This document shows positions 1 through 5,514 of a stretch of DNA of 5,514 nucleotides, in pieces; within the stretch, counting starts at the first letter, position 1, and each line of letters opens with the position of its first letter. Location of the stretch: the NCBI GenBank assembly GCA_018067055.1, contig JAGPVK010000059.1, forward strand, positions 1 through 5,514, in the 5' to 3' direction. Source of the stretch: Sphingomonadales bacterium (GTDB taxonomy: Bacteria > Pseudomonadota > Alphaproteobacteria > Sphingomonadales > Sphingomonadaceae). The notes under the pieces are model-generated. The model had not been told where the DNA came from. It did not search any database and worked only from the letters and a program-made list of their open reading frames with translations. A program made the position numbers and the translations under genes.

Positions 1-695
1 TCGTCCCGGATGTGGCTGTCATAAATGCCCCCATGCTTTGCCGCGACCTTGGCCAGTGTGACAACCTCACCTTCCTTGGCATAGCTCTGCGGCGCATAGA
101 ACAGCCCGGTCGAAAGCCCGAGCGCTCCCTGACACATGGCATTGTCGACCAATGTCACCATCTCGCTTAGTTCCGCGTCCGTCGGCGCACGATCTTCGCT
201 GCCGATCACTTCGTTCCGCAATGCGCCCAAGCCGATGTAGCTGGCAAAATTGATCCCGTAGTCAAGGCCGGAACCTTCGGCAAAAACCGCAGCTGCGTCA
301 GTTCCACCGCCGCCATCGACGCCGATGAACGCGGTGGTCACGCCTTGGGTTAGAAAGGGCATCACCAATCTCGCCGCAGGCAGCTCGGAACTTAGCGCGT
401 CGCCAACATGGGTGTGCGTGTCGATGAAACCCGGCGTAACAATCTTGCCTTTGGCCTCGATCGTCTGCAACGCCGTGCCAGAATATTTAGGCCCGATAAA
501 GACAATCCGATCACCTGAAATGCCGATATCGCCGACAAAGGGTTCCGCGCCGCCGGGATAAATCGTGCCGCCGGATATAAGAATATCAACGGCGGCGTCA
601 GCCTCTGCCGCCTGCGCTGCCGGGCCGTTCAAGAACAACCCTATCGCGAACGAACTGGCGATGAGACGTGCAGTTTCTGGAATCTTATTTTTCAT
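1..695 (-). CDS. Secreted amidohydrolase, D-aminoacylase / N-acyl-D-amino-acid deacylase type (C-terminus beyond the window)
   Basis: Only the first 231 codons are visible; the frame is open to the left edge. The ATG at 695 is preceded by a weak Shine-Dalgarno-like CGGGG (701-705). Residues 1 to about 30 form a Sec signal peptide: Lys/Arg early, the core FAIGLFLNG, then AAQAAEA with cleavage probable near residue 30, so the enzyme should be periplasmic. The mature protein starts with the amidohydrolase beta-sandwich strand (DILISGGTIYPGG), followed by PGFIDTHTH with metal-ligand histidines H94 and H96, then GALGLSTGLFYAP (190-202) and DSHIRD with H228. These blocks are typical of D-aminoacylases, zinc enzymes that hydrolyse N-acyl-D-amino acids; related members cleave dipeptides with D-residues. 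The family's GNCG motif carrying a zinc-binding Cys is replaced by GVDG (D127). It lies downstream of dgcN-dgcA on the same strand, suggesting it supplies their substrate. The exact substrate is not readable. Confidence 0.85.
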   Translation of the reverse strand, partial: MKNKIPETARLIASSFAIGLFLNGPAAQAAEADAAVDILISGGTIYPGGAEPFVGDIGISGDRIVFIGPKYSGTALQTIEAKGKIVTPGFIDTHTHVGDALSSELPAARLVMPFLTQGVTTAFIGVDGGGGTDAAAVFAEGSGLDYGINFASYIGLGALRNEVIGSEDRAPTDAELSEMVTLVDNAMCQGALGLSTGLFYAPQSYAKEGEVVTLAKVAAKHGGIYDSHIRD

Positions 696-792
696 AATAG
701 CCCCGAATGATTGTTTAATTACATGGAGTTTGAACGATACCTATGTTTATGCCAATGATTTTTGTGCAGCGCAGTATAACCCACGGATATAC
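696..792 (-). other. Intergenic gap between dgcA and the amidohydrolase gene
   Basis: This 97-bp AT-rich spacer separates two co-directional minus-strand genes. I see no GC-rich hairpin followed by a T-run, so no obvious terminator ends the dgcN-dgcA message. On the minus strand there is a TTGGCA hexamer (750-755) followed 17 bp later by CAAACT (727-732), a weak sigma70-like pair that could give the amidohydrolase its own promoter. The match in the -10 element is only three of six bases, so read-through from dgcA is equally possible. Confidence 0.3.
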
Positions 793-1776
793 CTAACCCC
801 AGAAGCCGGACTTTGGCGGAGCCATGGTCCCGCAACTTTCCACCACGCCGTTGTCCCGATCTTCGGACAGCAACGTCGGCCCATCAAGATCGACAAAGGC
901 ACAACGCTGCGCGATGATCAGGGCGGGTGCTATGGAAAGCGAGCTGGAGACCATGCATCCCATCATCACCCCCAGTCCCACGCCTTCCGCCGCCTCGAGC
1001 ATTTCAAGCGCGGTCGTTAGGCCGCCGGTTTTGTCGAGCTTGATATTCACGTAGTCGTAGCGACGTGCCAACTGGGCAAGATTATCAGTGACATGACCAG
1101 ATTCGTCAGCGGCGAGTGGAATAAGCGACTCGAAACCTTCCAGGTCCGCATCGTTTTCGGCTGGCAAAGGCTGCTCGAGCAGATCAACGCGAAGATCGAC
1201 GAGCTGCTGCTGCCATGATCCGAGCTGTTCTATCGACCAGCTTTCATTTGGGTCGACGATCATCCGAGGGTTTGGCGCGACTTTCCGCACAGCGCGCAAG
1301 GCAGCGATAGGGTCGGAAGCATCGACCTTCACTTTCAGCAAAGGCACGTCTCGCAATTGCTGCGCAGCCGCTGCCATATTCTCGGGTGTATCGAGACTGA
1401 CCGTGATCGCCGTATCGACCGGCTTGAGTTTTTCCCAGCCGATCCGATCCACCACCGATACGCCGGTCTGCTTCGCTTCCAGATCCCATAGCGCACAATC
1501 AATGGCATTGCGCGCAGCGCCCGGTGACATGATCTCGATCAGCCGCTGTCGATCGGCACCCGCTTCAATATCCGCGCGAACCGCCTCGATCTGAGCCAGC
1601 ACGCTCTCGATCGTTTCGTTATAACGGGCGTAAGGCACGCTTTCACCGCGCCCGATATTCTCGCCGTCGCGTACTTCCACGAAGATCGTGTCGGCGACCG
1701 TCTTGGTCCCGCGCGAAATCCGAAAAGGCCGCTTCAGGCGGAAAGGGACGTGGGCGGCCGAGAGATGGCGAAGCAT
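793..1776 (-). CDS. dgcA: DgcA: enolase-superfamily dipeptide epimerase / N-acetyl-D-glutamate racemase
   Basis: This is a complete protein of 327 aa, a normal length for the family. Residues 1-110 are the enolase-type capping domain (PFRISRGTKT, GRGESVPYARY); the rest is the TIM barrel. The catalytic set is intact: LKVK with Lys148/Lys150, metal ligands Asp175 (IVDPNESW), Glu201 (LLEQPLP) and Asp224 (AADESG), and the opposite base Lys246 (NIKLDKTGG). The DLD motif (Asp296/Asp298) matches the aspartates that bind the substrate amino end in L-Ala-D/L-Glu epimerases. Family members invert the alpha carbon of a Glu residue. Those paired with DgcN are described as racemising N-acetyl-D-Glu to N-acetyl-L-Glu; stand-alone relatives act on muropeptide L-Ala-D-Glu. 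It is cytoplasmic, with no signal peptide. The start at 1776 fits the family N-terminus and has AGGA seven bases upstream. It overlaps dgcN by 43 bp, implying one message and translational coupling. Confidence 0.87.
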   Translation of the reverse strand: MLRHLSAAHVPFRLKRPFRISRGTKTVADTIFVEVRDGENIGRGESVPYARYNETIESVLAQIEAVRADIEAGADRQRLIEIMSPGAARNAIDCALWDLEAKQTGVSVVDRIGWEKLKPVDTAITVSLDTPENMAAAAQQLRDVPLLKVKVDASDPIAALRAVRKVAPNPRMIVDPNESWSIEQLGSWQQQLVDLRVDLLEQPLPAENDADLEGFESLIPLAADESGHVTDNLAQLARRYDYVNIKLDKTGGLTTALEMLEAAEGVGLGVMMGCMVSSSLSIAPALIIAQRCAFVDLDGPTLLSEDRDNGVVESCGTMAPPKSGFWG

Positions 1777-2771
1777 TGTTCAATCCTGTCAATTATGAGT
1801 TCAGCGCCTTGTGCATAGGGGTCAACGCAAGGCAGTCCGGTTGTTTCCGCAATTTGGTCACACACAGCGCGAGCTTCTTTTTCCGCCAGCATCGAGGTGT
1901 TGACCGCCACACCCACAGCTACCACGTCCGGGCTGGTTAGACGCGCCTGCTCCAGATTGGCAGCGATGGTGCGCTCAAGCGAAGGCATGGGATAGTGGGG
2001 AAGCCCGCGCATATGCTGCCGCGTTGGTTCGTGGCAGATAACGATCGCGCTCGGCTGCGCACCGTGCAGGAGCCCCGTGGATACGCCGGCGAAAGACGGG
2101 TGAAAAAGTGACCCCTGCCCTTCGATCAGATCCCATCCCCCGTCGGTTCTTGCTGGCGCGAGCTGCTCTATCGCGCCGGAAATAAAATCGGCGATAACCG
2201 CGTCTACCGGCACGCCGGATCCGGCGATCATTATGCCGGTCTGCCCGGTGGCACGAAAGTCTGCAAGGTAACCGCGCGCCTGCATCGCTTGTTCGATACA
2301 AAGCGTCGCCACCATCTTCCCAACCGAGCAATCGGTGCCGACGGTAAGCAGACGCAGTCCCTGGCGCGGCAATCCGTTTCCGACCTTCAAATTCGCAGCG
2401 GGATCGCGCACGTCGATCAACGTGCGTCCCTTCTGCGCGGCCAGTTCAGCAAGTTTGGGAATATCGCGCAATCGGTTGTGTAGTCCGGACGCAATGTCCA
2501 GCCCAGCGTTCAGCGCGGCTTCTGCATCTGCTATAAGTTCGTCCGTGAGCAGACCGCCTGCACTTGCAACCCCCAAGATGAGCGTCTTCGCCCCGGCTTG
2601 CACCGCTTGCGAGAAGCCCATTTGCGGCAAACCAAGGGTCAGAGCACTGCCCTCATGAACGAATTCGCCTACGCAATCGTCAGGGCGAAACATCGCGATG
2701 CCGCGGGAAGTCTTAATCGACAAAGGATCTGAAGTGGATCCGAGATATAGTAAATATGGAGTTTGTATCAT
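1734..2771 (-). CDS. dgcN: DgcN: DUF1611-family P-loop protein, D-glutamate N-acetyltransferase type
   Basis: The protein has 345 aa, a usual size for DUF1611/DgcN. The N-terminal Rossmann-like domain begins IQTPYLLYLGSTSDPLSIKT and runs to about residue 135. The C-terminal domain carries a P-loop-like GTDCSVGK (145-152), RATGQTGIMIAG (173-184), the hallmark EGQGSLFHPSF (217-227) and CHEPTRQHMRG (246-256). Members next to dgcA are reported to acetylate D-Glu as the first step of a D-glutamate catabolic route; older annotations just say DUF1611. The frame stays open upstream to 3203, but I chose the ATG at 2771 because family proteins start right before the PYLL block and the longer version would run into the divergent gene. 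No good Shine-Dalgarno is visible before 2771. It is the first gene of the minus-strand block and faces the asparagine-synthetase-like gene across the 306-bp region, where its promoter must lie. Confidence 0.85.
   Translation of the reverse strand: MIQTPYLLYLGSTSDPLSIKTSRGIAMFRPDDCVGEFVHEGSALTLGLPQMGFSQAVQAGAKTLILGVASAGGLLTDELIADAEAALNAGLDIASGLHNRLRDIPKLAELAAQKGRTLIDVRDPAANLKVGNGLPRQGLRLLTVGTDCSVGKMVATLCIEQAMQARGYLADFRATGQTGIMIAGSGVPVDAVIADFISGAIEQLAPARTDGGWDLIEGQGSLFHPSFAGVSTGLLHGAQPSAIVICHEPTRQHMRGLPHYPMPSLERTIAANLEQARLTSPDVVAVGVAVNTSMLAEKEARAVCDQIAETTGLPCVDPYAQGAELIIDRIEQCFAISRPPTSLSA
1784..1787 (-). promoter_or_regulatory. Ribosome binding site of dgcA inside dgcN
   Basis: AGGA on the minus strand lies seven bases before the dgcA ATG (1774-1776), within the last codons of dgcN. 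It supports the start that yields the full-length epimerase and a 43-bp overlap of the two genes. Confidence 0.55.
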
Positions 2772-2844
2772 AGCGCCGACCGTTGTTAGAGTTCGACCCT
2801 TGGTAGGCGATTGAGCTCCAGCGGTAATATCATTTGCAGCACGA

Positions 2845-2862
2845 AAGGTATAACCGTACCTT
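2845..2862. repeat. Inverted repeat AAGGTA-N6-TACCTT (candidate operator)
   Basis: This perfect dyad has 6-bp arms and a 6-bp centre (TAACCG), lying 74 bp upstream of the dgcN start. It shares GGTA...TACC half-sites with the longer dyad at 2982-3001. No T-run follows on either strand, so a terminator is unlikely. A site for a dimeric regulator of dgcN is plausible, but the regulator is not in the window. Confidence 0.4.
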
Positions 2863-2981
2863 ATGGGCGAGGAGGCCACACCCATCCCAAACTCGCCCTT
2901 CCATTCGGGGATGAGTATATCCGTGTTCGCAGCCATCTGGGCGCCCCGACGGGAACCATGGCCTTTGTCTCCGAAGACCGG

Positions 2982-3001
2982 CTGGTATGGTTGCATACCA
3001 G
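2982..3001. repeat. Inverted repeat CTGGTATG-N4-CATACCAG (candidate operator)
   Basis: This is a perfect 8-bp dyad around a GTTG centre. It lies 76 bp before the GTG start of the cyclase-like gene and 210 bp before dgcN. A weak -35 hexamer (TTGCAT, 2991-2996) overlaps its right arm, the position expected for a repressor site. No poly-T follows, which argues against a terminator. The GGTA...TACC half-sites match those of the dyad at 2845-2862, with 8 instead of 6 bases between them. Confidence 0.5.
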
Positions 3002-3077
3002 TTACATTCCCACGATACTTGCATTCCATATCTATGATTGTACCCAGTTCTGAACAGTTATAGGATGTACAAAGCAA

Positions 3078-4952
3078 GTGTCCAAAAACACCGGCAATAT
3101 GGAAGCTGCGGTAAATTTCCGTTGGGATGATCAGGACCAGTCCTCCCAAGACGCTGAAATGTGTAAAATGGTTTTTTGTATCGCTCGCATTGATAATCAC
3201 CATGCGCTTGCCCGCGAGTTCTCGCTTGATCCCGAGATTTCGATCTCACAGCTAATATTGCACTTGTACCGAAACTGCGGCACGGACTGTGCGAAACAGT
3301 TGCTCGGTGATTTCGTTTTTGCAATTTGGGATCCGGAAAAGCGGCACATCTATGCCGCCCGAGATTTCATGGGTTGCCAGCCAGTCTACTATCGGCGTGA
3401 CGGGCAATCTTTGATAATTGCCGACGATATTGAGAAACTGATCGCACTTTCCACTGCATATCCGGCGCCCGATGAGGCCTATATTGCAGCAAGCCTCACC
3501 AGCGCCTTCGCGCATCATGAAAGAACCCATTTCGCCAATATAAGGAAGATTGCACCCGCGCATTATCTGATAGCGTCCAAGGGCTCCTGCGAAACATATC
3601 GCTATTGGCGCGCCGAGGATATCGCGGAACGCAGATGGAGCGATCACGATGATTGTCTCGAAGAATTCCGCACTTTGTTGAAGCAGGCAATCCGCGACCG
3701 ATTACCCCGCAACGGACGAACAGGCGTGCATGTCAGCGGCGGCCTCGATTGTTCTTCGCTGGCAATTCTTGCTGCAGAAGAATTACGCTCGGAGAACAGA
3801 AAACCACCCGTCGCATTGTCCTGGTACCCGCCGCCACATTCCGATCATACGGATTATGAAAAAAGCGAATACGACCGGATCTTTTCCGTCTGTGAAAAAG
3901 CAAATATAGAGCCCGTATTTACGACACAGACGGCTCAGAATATTCGCGATGTTCTGAGGCGAGACAATCGCGTGCGCCCCTTATGCAACGCATCATATAA
4001 TGAACGGCTGGTTCAAAAAGAAGCCCGGGAAATGGGCGTCTCCGTCATATTGTCGGGCTTTGGCGGAGACGAAGCGGCATCATTTGACGGCCGGGGCCAT
4101 TTCCAGCAGCTTGCGCTAACCGGACGATGGTTGAAACTTGCAAAATTTGCTAAAGCCAGCGGAGCTAACCCGCTTCGTTTCTGCGTGCGGCACTTAATCT
4201 CCGGCCTGAGCGACCTGTTTCTCTCCGACGCCGATTTAAAAAAAATGACGGATGATATTGCCTGGCGGGATGTTCCGTATTGGAAGGCTTTGCTTAACAT
4301 ATTGAATCCGTTTTCCCGGCACCGGAACCTGACCCCGTCAAAAGAACAGCAAAAACTGCTCGATGAAGGTGTGCCCTATATCAACAAAACGTTTGAAGGA
4401 CGGGTCGAGCCATTACCTGCCTTTCCTCCCATTCGCAGGACCAACAGTAAGAGTGTCCGCTGCCAGTTATTGCAATGGAGCATAAATACCGCGCGCATTG
4501 AATCCTGGGCGGCAGATGGCGCGCGCTTCGGCATCAGATACACATATCCGCTATTGGACAGGCGCGTGGTCGAGTTTGCGCTCTCCCTTCCGGGCCACAT
4601 GTTTATCGACGACAACCACAAGCGGATCTTTTTTCGGCAGGCGATGGCTCCTGTGCTTCCCCACAATGCATGTTGGGAAGAAACCAAAGCGGACCCGGCA
4701 AGGATTGATCCGCTGATCAAGAGCATGATGGAAGCCTATGCCTCTATTGGCGAGCAGCTTAAACGGCAGGGAACAAAATCACCAAAAGCCGCCTATATCG
4801 ACATGCCCCGTTTCATTCACGATCTTGAAGCAGAGAAAATTAACAACCGAACCAGGAAAGGTAAAATTATCCTGGCCATGGAGTTTTTGGGGATCGAAGA
4901 TATCGAAGATATCGAAGATATTGAAGATATTGAAGATATTGAAGAGCAGTAA
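3078..4952 (+). CDS. Asparagine-synthetase-like ATP-dependent amide ligase, lasso-peptide cyclase-like
   Basis: The protein has 624 aa. Residues 30-180 are a shortened glutaminase-like (class II amidotransferase fold) domain: IARIDNHHAL, LLGDFVFAIWDPEKR, AARDFMGCQPVYY. The first about 40 residues of a normal domain, with the nucleophilic Cys at position 2, are absent. Residues 190-540 are the synthetase domain: PP-loop SGGLDCSS (220-227), SGFGGDEAASFDGRG (326-340), YPLLDRRVVEF (490-500) and TKADP (536-540). Lasso cyclases of the McjC type share this layout: no Gln hydrolysis, ATP activation of an Asp/Glu side chain, ring closure by the core N-terminus. The GGDE block resembles such cyclases more than the GADE of true AsnB. 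The C-terminus is an (Ile-Glu-Asp) repeat. The GTG start has AGGA 12 bases upstream; ATG 3099 is an alternative, and an in-frame stop at 3051 limits extension. No precursor or B-protein gene is visible, so the substrate is unknown; a stand-alone amide ligase is the main alternative. Confidence 0.8.
   Translation: MSKNTGNMEAAVNFRWDDQDQSSQDAEMCKMVFCIARIDNHHALAREFSLDPEISISQLILHLYRNCGTDCAKQLLGDFVFAIWDPEKRHIYAARDFMGCQPVYYRRDGQSLIIADDIEKLIALSTAYPAPDEAYIAASLTSAFAHHERTHFANIRKIAPAHYLIASKGSCETYRYWRAEDIAERRWSDHDDCLEEFRTLLKQAIRDRLPRNGRTGVHVSGGLDCSSLAILAAEELRSENRKPPVALSWYPPPHSDHTDYEKSEYDRIFSVCEKANIEPVFTTQTAQNIRDVLRRDNRVRPLCNASYNERLVQKEAREMGVSVILSGFGGDEAASFDGRGHFQQLALTGRWLKLAKFAKASGANPLRFCVRHLISGLSDLFLSDADLKKMTDDIAWRDVPYWKALLNILNPFSRHRNLTPSKEQQKLLDEGVPYINKTFEGRVEPLPAFPPIRRTNSKSVRCQLLQWSINTARIESWAADGARFGIRYTYPLLDRRVVEFALSLPGHMFIDDNHKRIFFRQAMAPVLPHNACWEETKADPARIDPLIKSMMEAYASIGEQLKRQGTKSPKAAYIDMPRFIHDLEAEKINNRTRKGKIILAMEFLGIEDIEDIEDIEDIEDIEEQ
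4893..4946 (+). repeat. Six tandem 9-bp units encoding (Ile-Glu-Asp)5-Ile-Glu-Glu
   Basis: The unit ATCGAAGAT occurs three times, then ATTGAAGAT twice, then ATTGAAGAG, ending just before the Gln codon and TAA of the cyclase-like gene. The period equals three codons, so gain or loss of units by replication slippage keeps the frame and only changes the length of an acidic tail. The block-wise C-to-T difference (three ATC units, then three ATT units) suggests stepwise duplication. Confidence 0.95.
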
Positions 4953-4974
4953 TCCACCGCCTTTCCCCTCCGCG

Positions 4975-5514
4975 TCAAGCTCCCTTCTGGCTGGCTCTCG
5001 ACAGCGACAACAATTCAAAACGAAAGGGTGAGAATGATGCCGGATCATCCAGACGCAGAAATTGAAGATTGCCTATACGGTCCATCAATTCGCCCAGCGC
5101 GTCTTTTAACGAGACTGGTGTATAAGCCAGAACCGGCAAAGACTGCCGGCCGAGATAAGGGAGCAAGCAATCGCAAAGCGTGCGCAAACTCTCCATCCGA
5201 ATGGTTTCACAATTTGAGTTAAATCCGATCACATCGCCCATCGTTCCGCGATTGTGATAGATACCCAGTTGTTGAGCAACCTGCTCCAATTGCCCGAAAT
5301 GGACGGTATATTCATCATGGTTTGAAAATCTCACGGCTTTGGGCGATTGGTCAAGACTGCCATATTCGGTAACGACCGCGTAGCCGTTTTCGTTCAGGCA
5401 TTTGTCCACATTTTGCAGCATTTTGATCGCACCGAAATTGATCACCGCCAACCGTTGATTGCCTTGCGCGATTGGAACGCAATCTAGCTGATAATCTTGC
5501 GCAATAATTTCTGC
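4975..5514 (-). CDS. Probable SAM-dependent methyltransferase, C-terminal part (start beyond the window)
   Basis: The final 179 codons are visible and the frame is open to the right edge. A TTG at 5451 could be taken for a start, but coding continues upstream of it (IIAQDYQLDCVPIAQGNQR), so the gene is probably only cut by the window. The fragment begins with VINFGAIKMLQNVDKCLNENG and then GYAVVTEYG. The latter looks like the late Rossmann strand of class I methyltransferases, where a Gly-rich turn precedes a hydrophobic strand and an acidic residue. EYTVHFGQLEQVAQQLGI recalls the helix after that strand in PF02636/MidA-type enzymes. The SAM-binding GxGxG motif would lie outside the window. 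The gene converges on the cyclase-like gene with 22 bp between stops and no clear terminator. Its position fits a tailoring role, but the substrate is unknown and the family call rests on motif resemblance only. Confidence 0.5.
   Translation of the reverse strand, partial: AEIIAQDYQLDCVPIAQGNQRLAVINFGAIKMLQNVDKCLNENGYAVVTEYGSLDQSPKAVRFSNHDEYTVHFGQLEQVAQQLGIYHNRGTMGDVIGFNSNCETIRMESLRTLCDCLLPYLGRQSLPVLAYTPVSLKDALGELMDRIGNLQFLRLDDPASFSPFRFELLSLSRASQKGA

Larger units (their letters stand above)
2772..3077. other. Divergent intergenic region between dgcN and the cyclase-like gene
   Basis: The region must hold the promoters of dgcN (minus) and the asparagine-synthetase-like gene (plus). It contains two perfect dyads, annotated separately, and a third weaker inverted repeat, TTGTAC (3038-3043) / GTACAA (3067-3072), that brackets the putative AGGA of the downstream gene. 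A TTGCAT (2991-2996) with GATACT 17 bp later (3014-3019) is a weak plus-strand promoter candidate overlapping the right dyad. Open frames cross the region on both strands: plus 2811-3053 (TTG start, 78 codons plus stop), plus 2863-3063 (66 codons), minus 2830-3024, and the upstream extension of the dgcN frame. None resembles a protein I know. None shows a convincing lasso-precursor pattern (leader Thr at -2, Gly at core position 1, Asp/Glu at 7-9). Confidence 0.6.

Noticed and set aside
565..1020. Plus-strand open frame of 151 codons spanning the amidohydrolase start and the dgcA end.
   Set aside because: It is antisense to two well-supported genes and their gap, and its translation has no recognisable domain.
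2982..3001. Perfect 20-bp dyad considered as a transcription terminator.
   Set aside because: No poly-T follows on either strand, and it sits upstream of both divergent genes where a terminator would have no message to end.
3159..3164. An internal ATG-TGT (Met-Cys) in the cyclase-like gene could be the start of a class II glutaminase domain with nucleophilic Cys.
   Set aside because: The following residues (KMVFCIARIDN) match the block that normally lies about 60 residues into such proteins, not the MCGI start, and there is no Shine-Dalgarno before it.
2772..3203. The dgcN frame is open upstream to 3203, giving a 489-residue protein.
   Set aside because: The extra 144 residues show no relation to DUF1611, run antisense into the cyclase-like gene, and family members begin next to the PYLL block; the ATG at 2771 is preferred.
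4779..5048. Minus-strand open frame with repeated Asn-Ile-Phe and Asp-Ile-Phe units.
   Set aside because: It is the reverse complement of the IED-coding repeat and crosses both convergent genes; a shadow of the tandem repeat.
5131..5150. CCGGCA...TGCCGG inverted repeat near the convergent gene ends, considered as a terminator.
   Set aside because: It lies well inside the methyltransferase-like coding region and has no T-run on either side.

Overview
The window reads as an accessory-metabolism locus of a Gram-negative proteobacterium. An alphaproteobacterium of the sphingomonad type is my best guess. This is an inference from moderate-to-high GC (about 48-60 % in lines I counted by eye), an exported amidohydrolase with a Sec signal peptide, a dgcN-dgcA gene pair, and the style of the asparagine-synthetase-like protein. 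No rRNA, tRNA or marker gene fixes the taxon.

Left part (1-2771, minus strand): a three-gene block transcribed right to left. dgcN (DUF1611/DgcN family P-loop protein, 1734-2771) overlaps dgcA (enolase-superfamily dipeptide epimerase / N-acetyl-D-Glu racemase type, 793-1776) by 43 bp. After a 97-bp gap follows an amidohydrolase of the D-aminoacylase type with a signal peptide, cut by the window edge (1-695). The plausible joint role is D-amino-acid salvage: the periplasmic enzyme releases D-amino acids or acyl-D-amino acids, and DgcN plus DgcA convert D-glutamate through its N-acetyl form to the L series.

Middle (2772-3077): a 306-bp divergent intergenic region. It holds two perfect inverted repeats with the same GGTA...TACC half-sites, which are candidate operators. 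It is also open in several reading frames, but I recognise no gene in it.

Right part: a plus-strand asparagine-synthetase-like protein of 624 aa (3078-4952). It lacks the start of the glutaminase domain, including the nucleophilic Cys, but keeps the ATP-pyrophosphatase loop, as lasso-peptide (macrolactam) cyclases do. It ends in an in-frame tandem repeat encoding (Ile-Glu-Asp)n. Only 22 bp further, a convergent minus-strand gene (4975 to the right edge) encodes the C-terminal part of a probable SAM-dependent methyltransferase.

The most interesting element is the cyclase-like enzyme: it has no recognisable precursor peptide or B/leader-peptidase gene in view, and it shares a control region with a D-amino-acid operon. 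Whether it belongs to a RiPP pathway or is a stand-alone amide ligase cannot be settled from this window.
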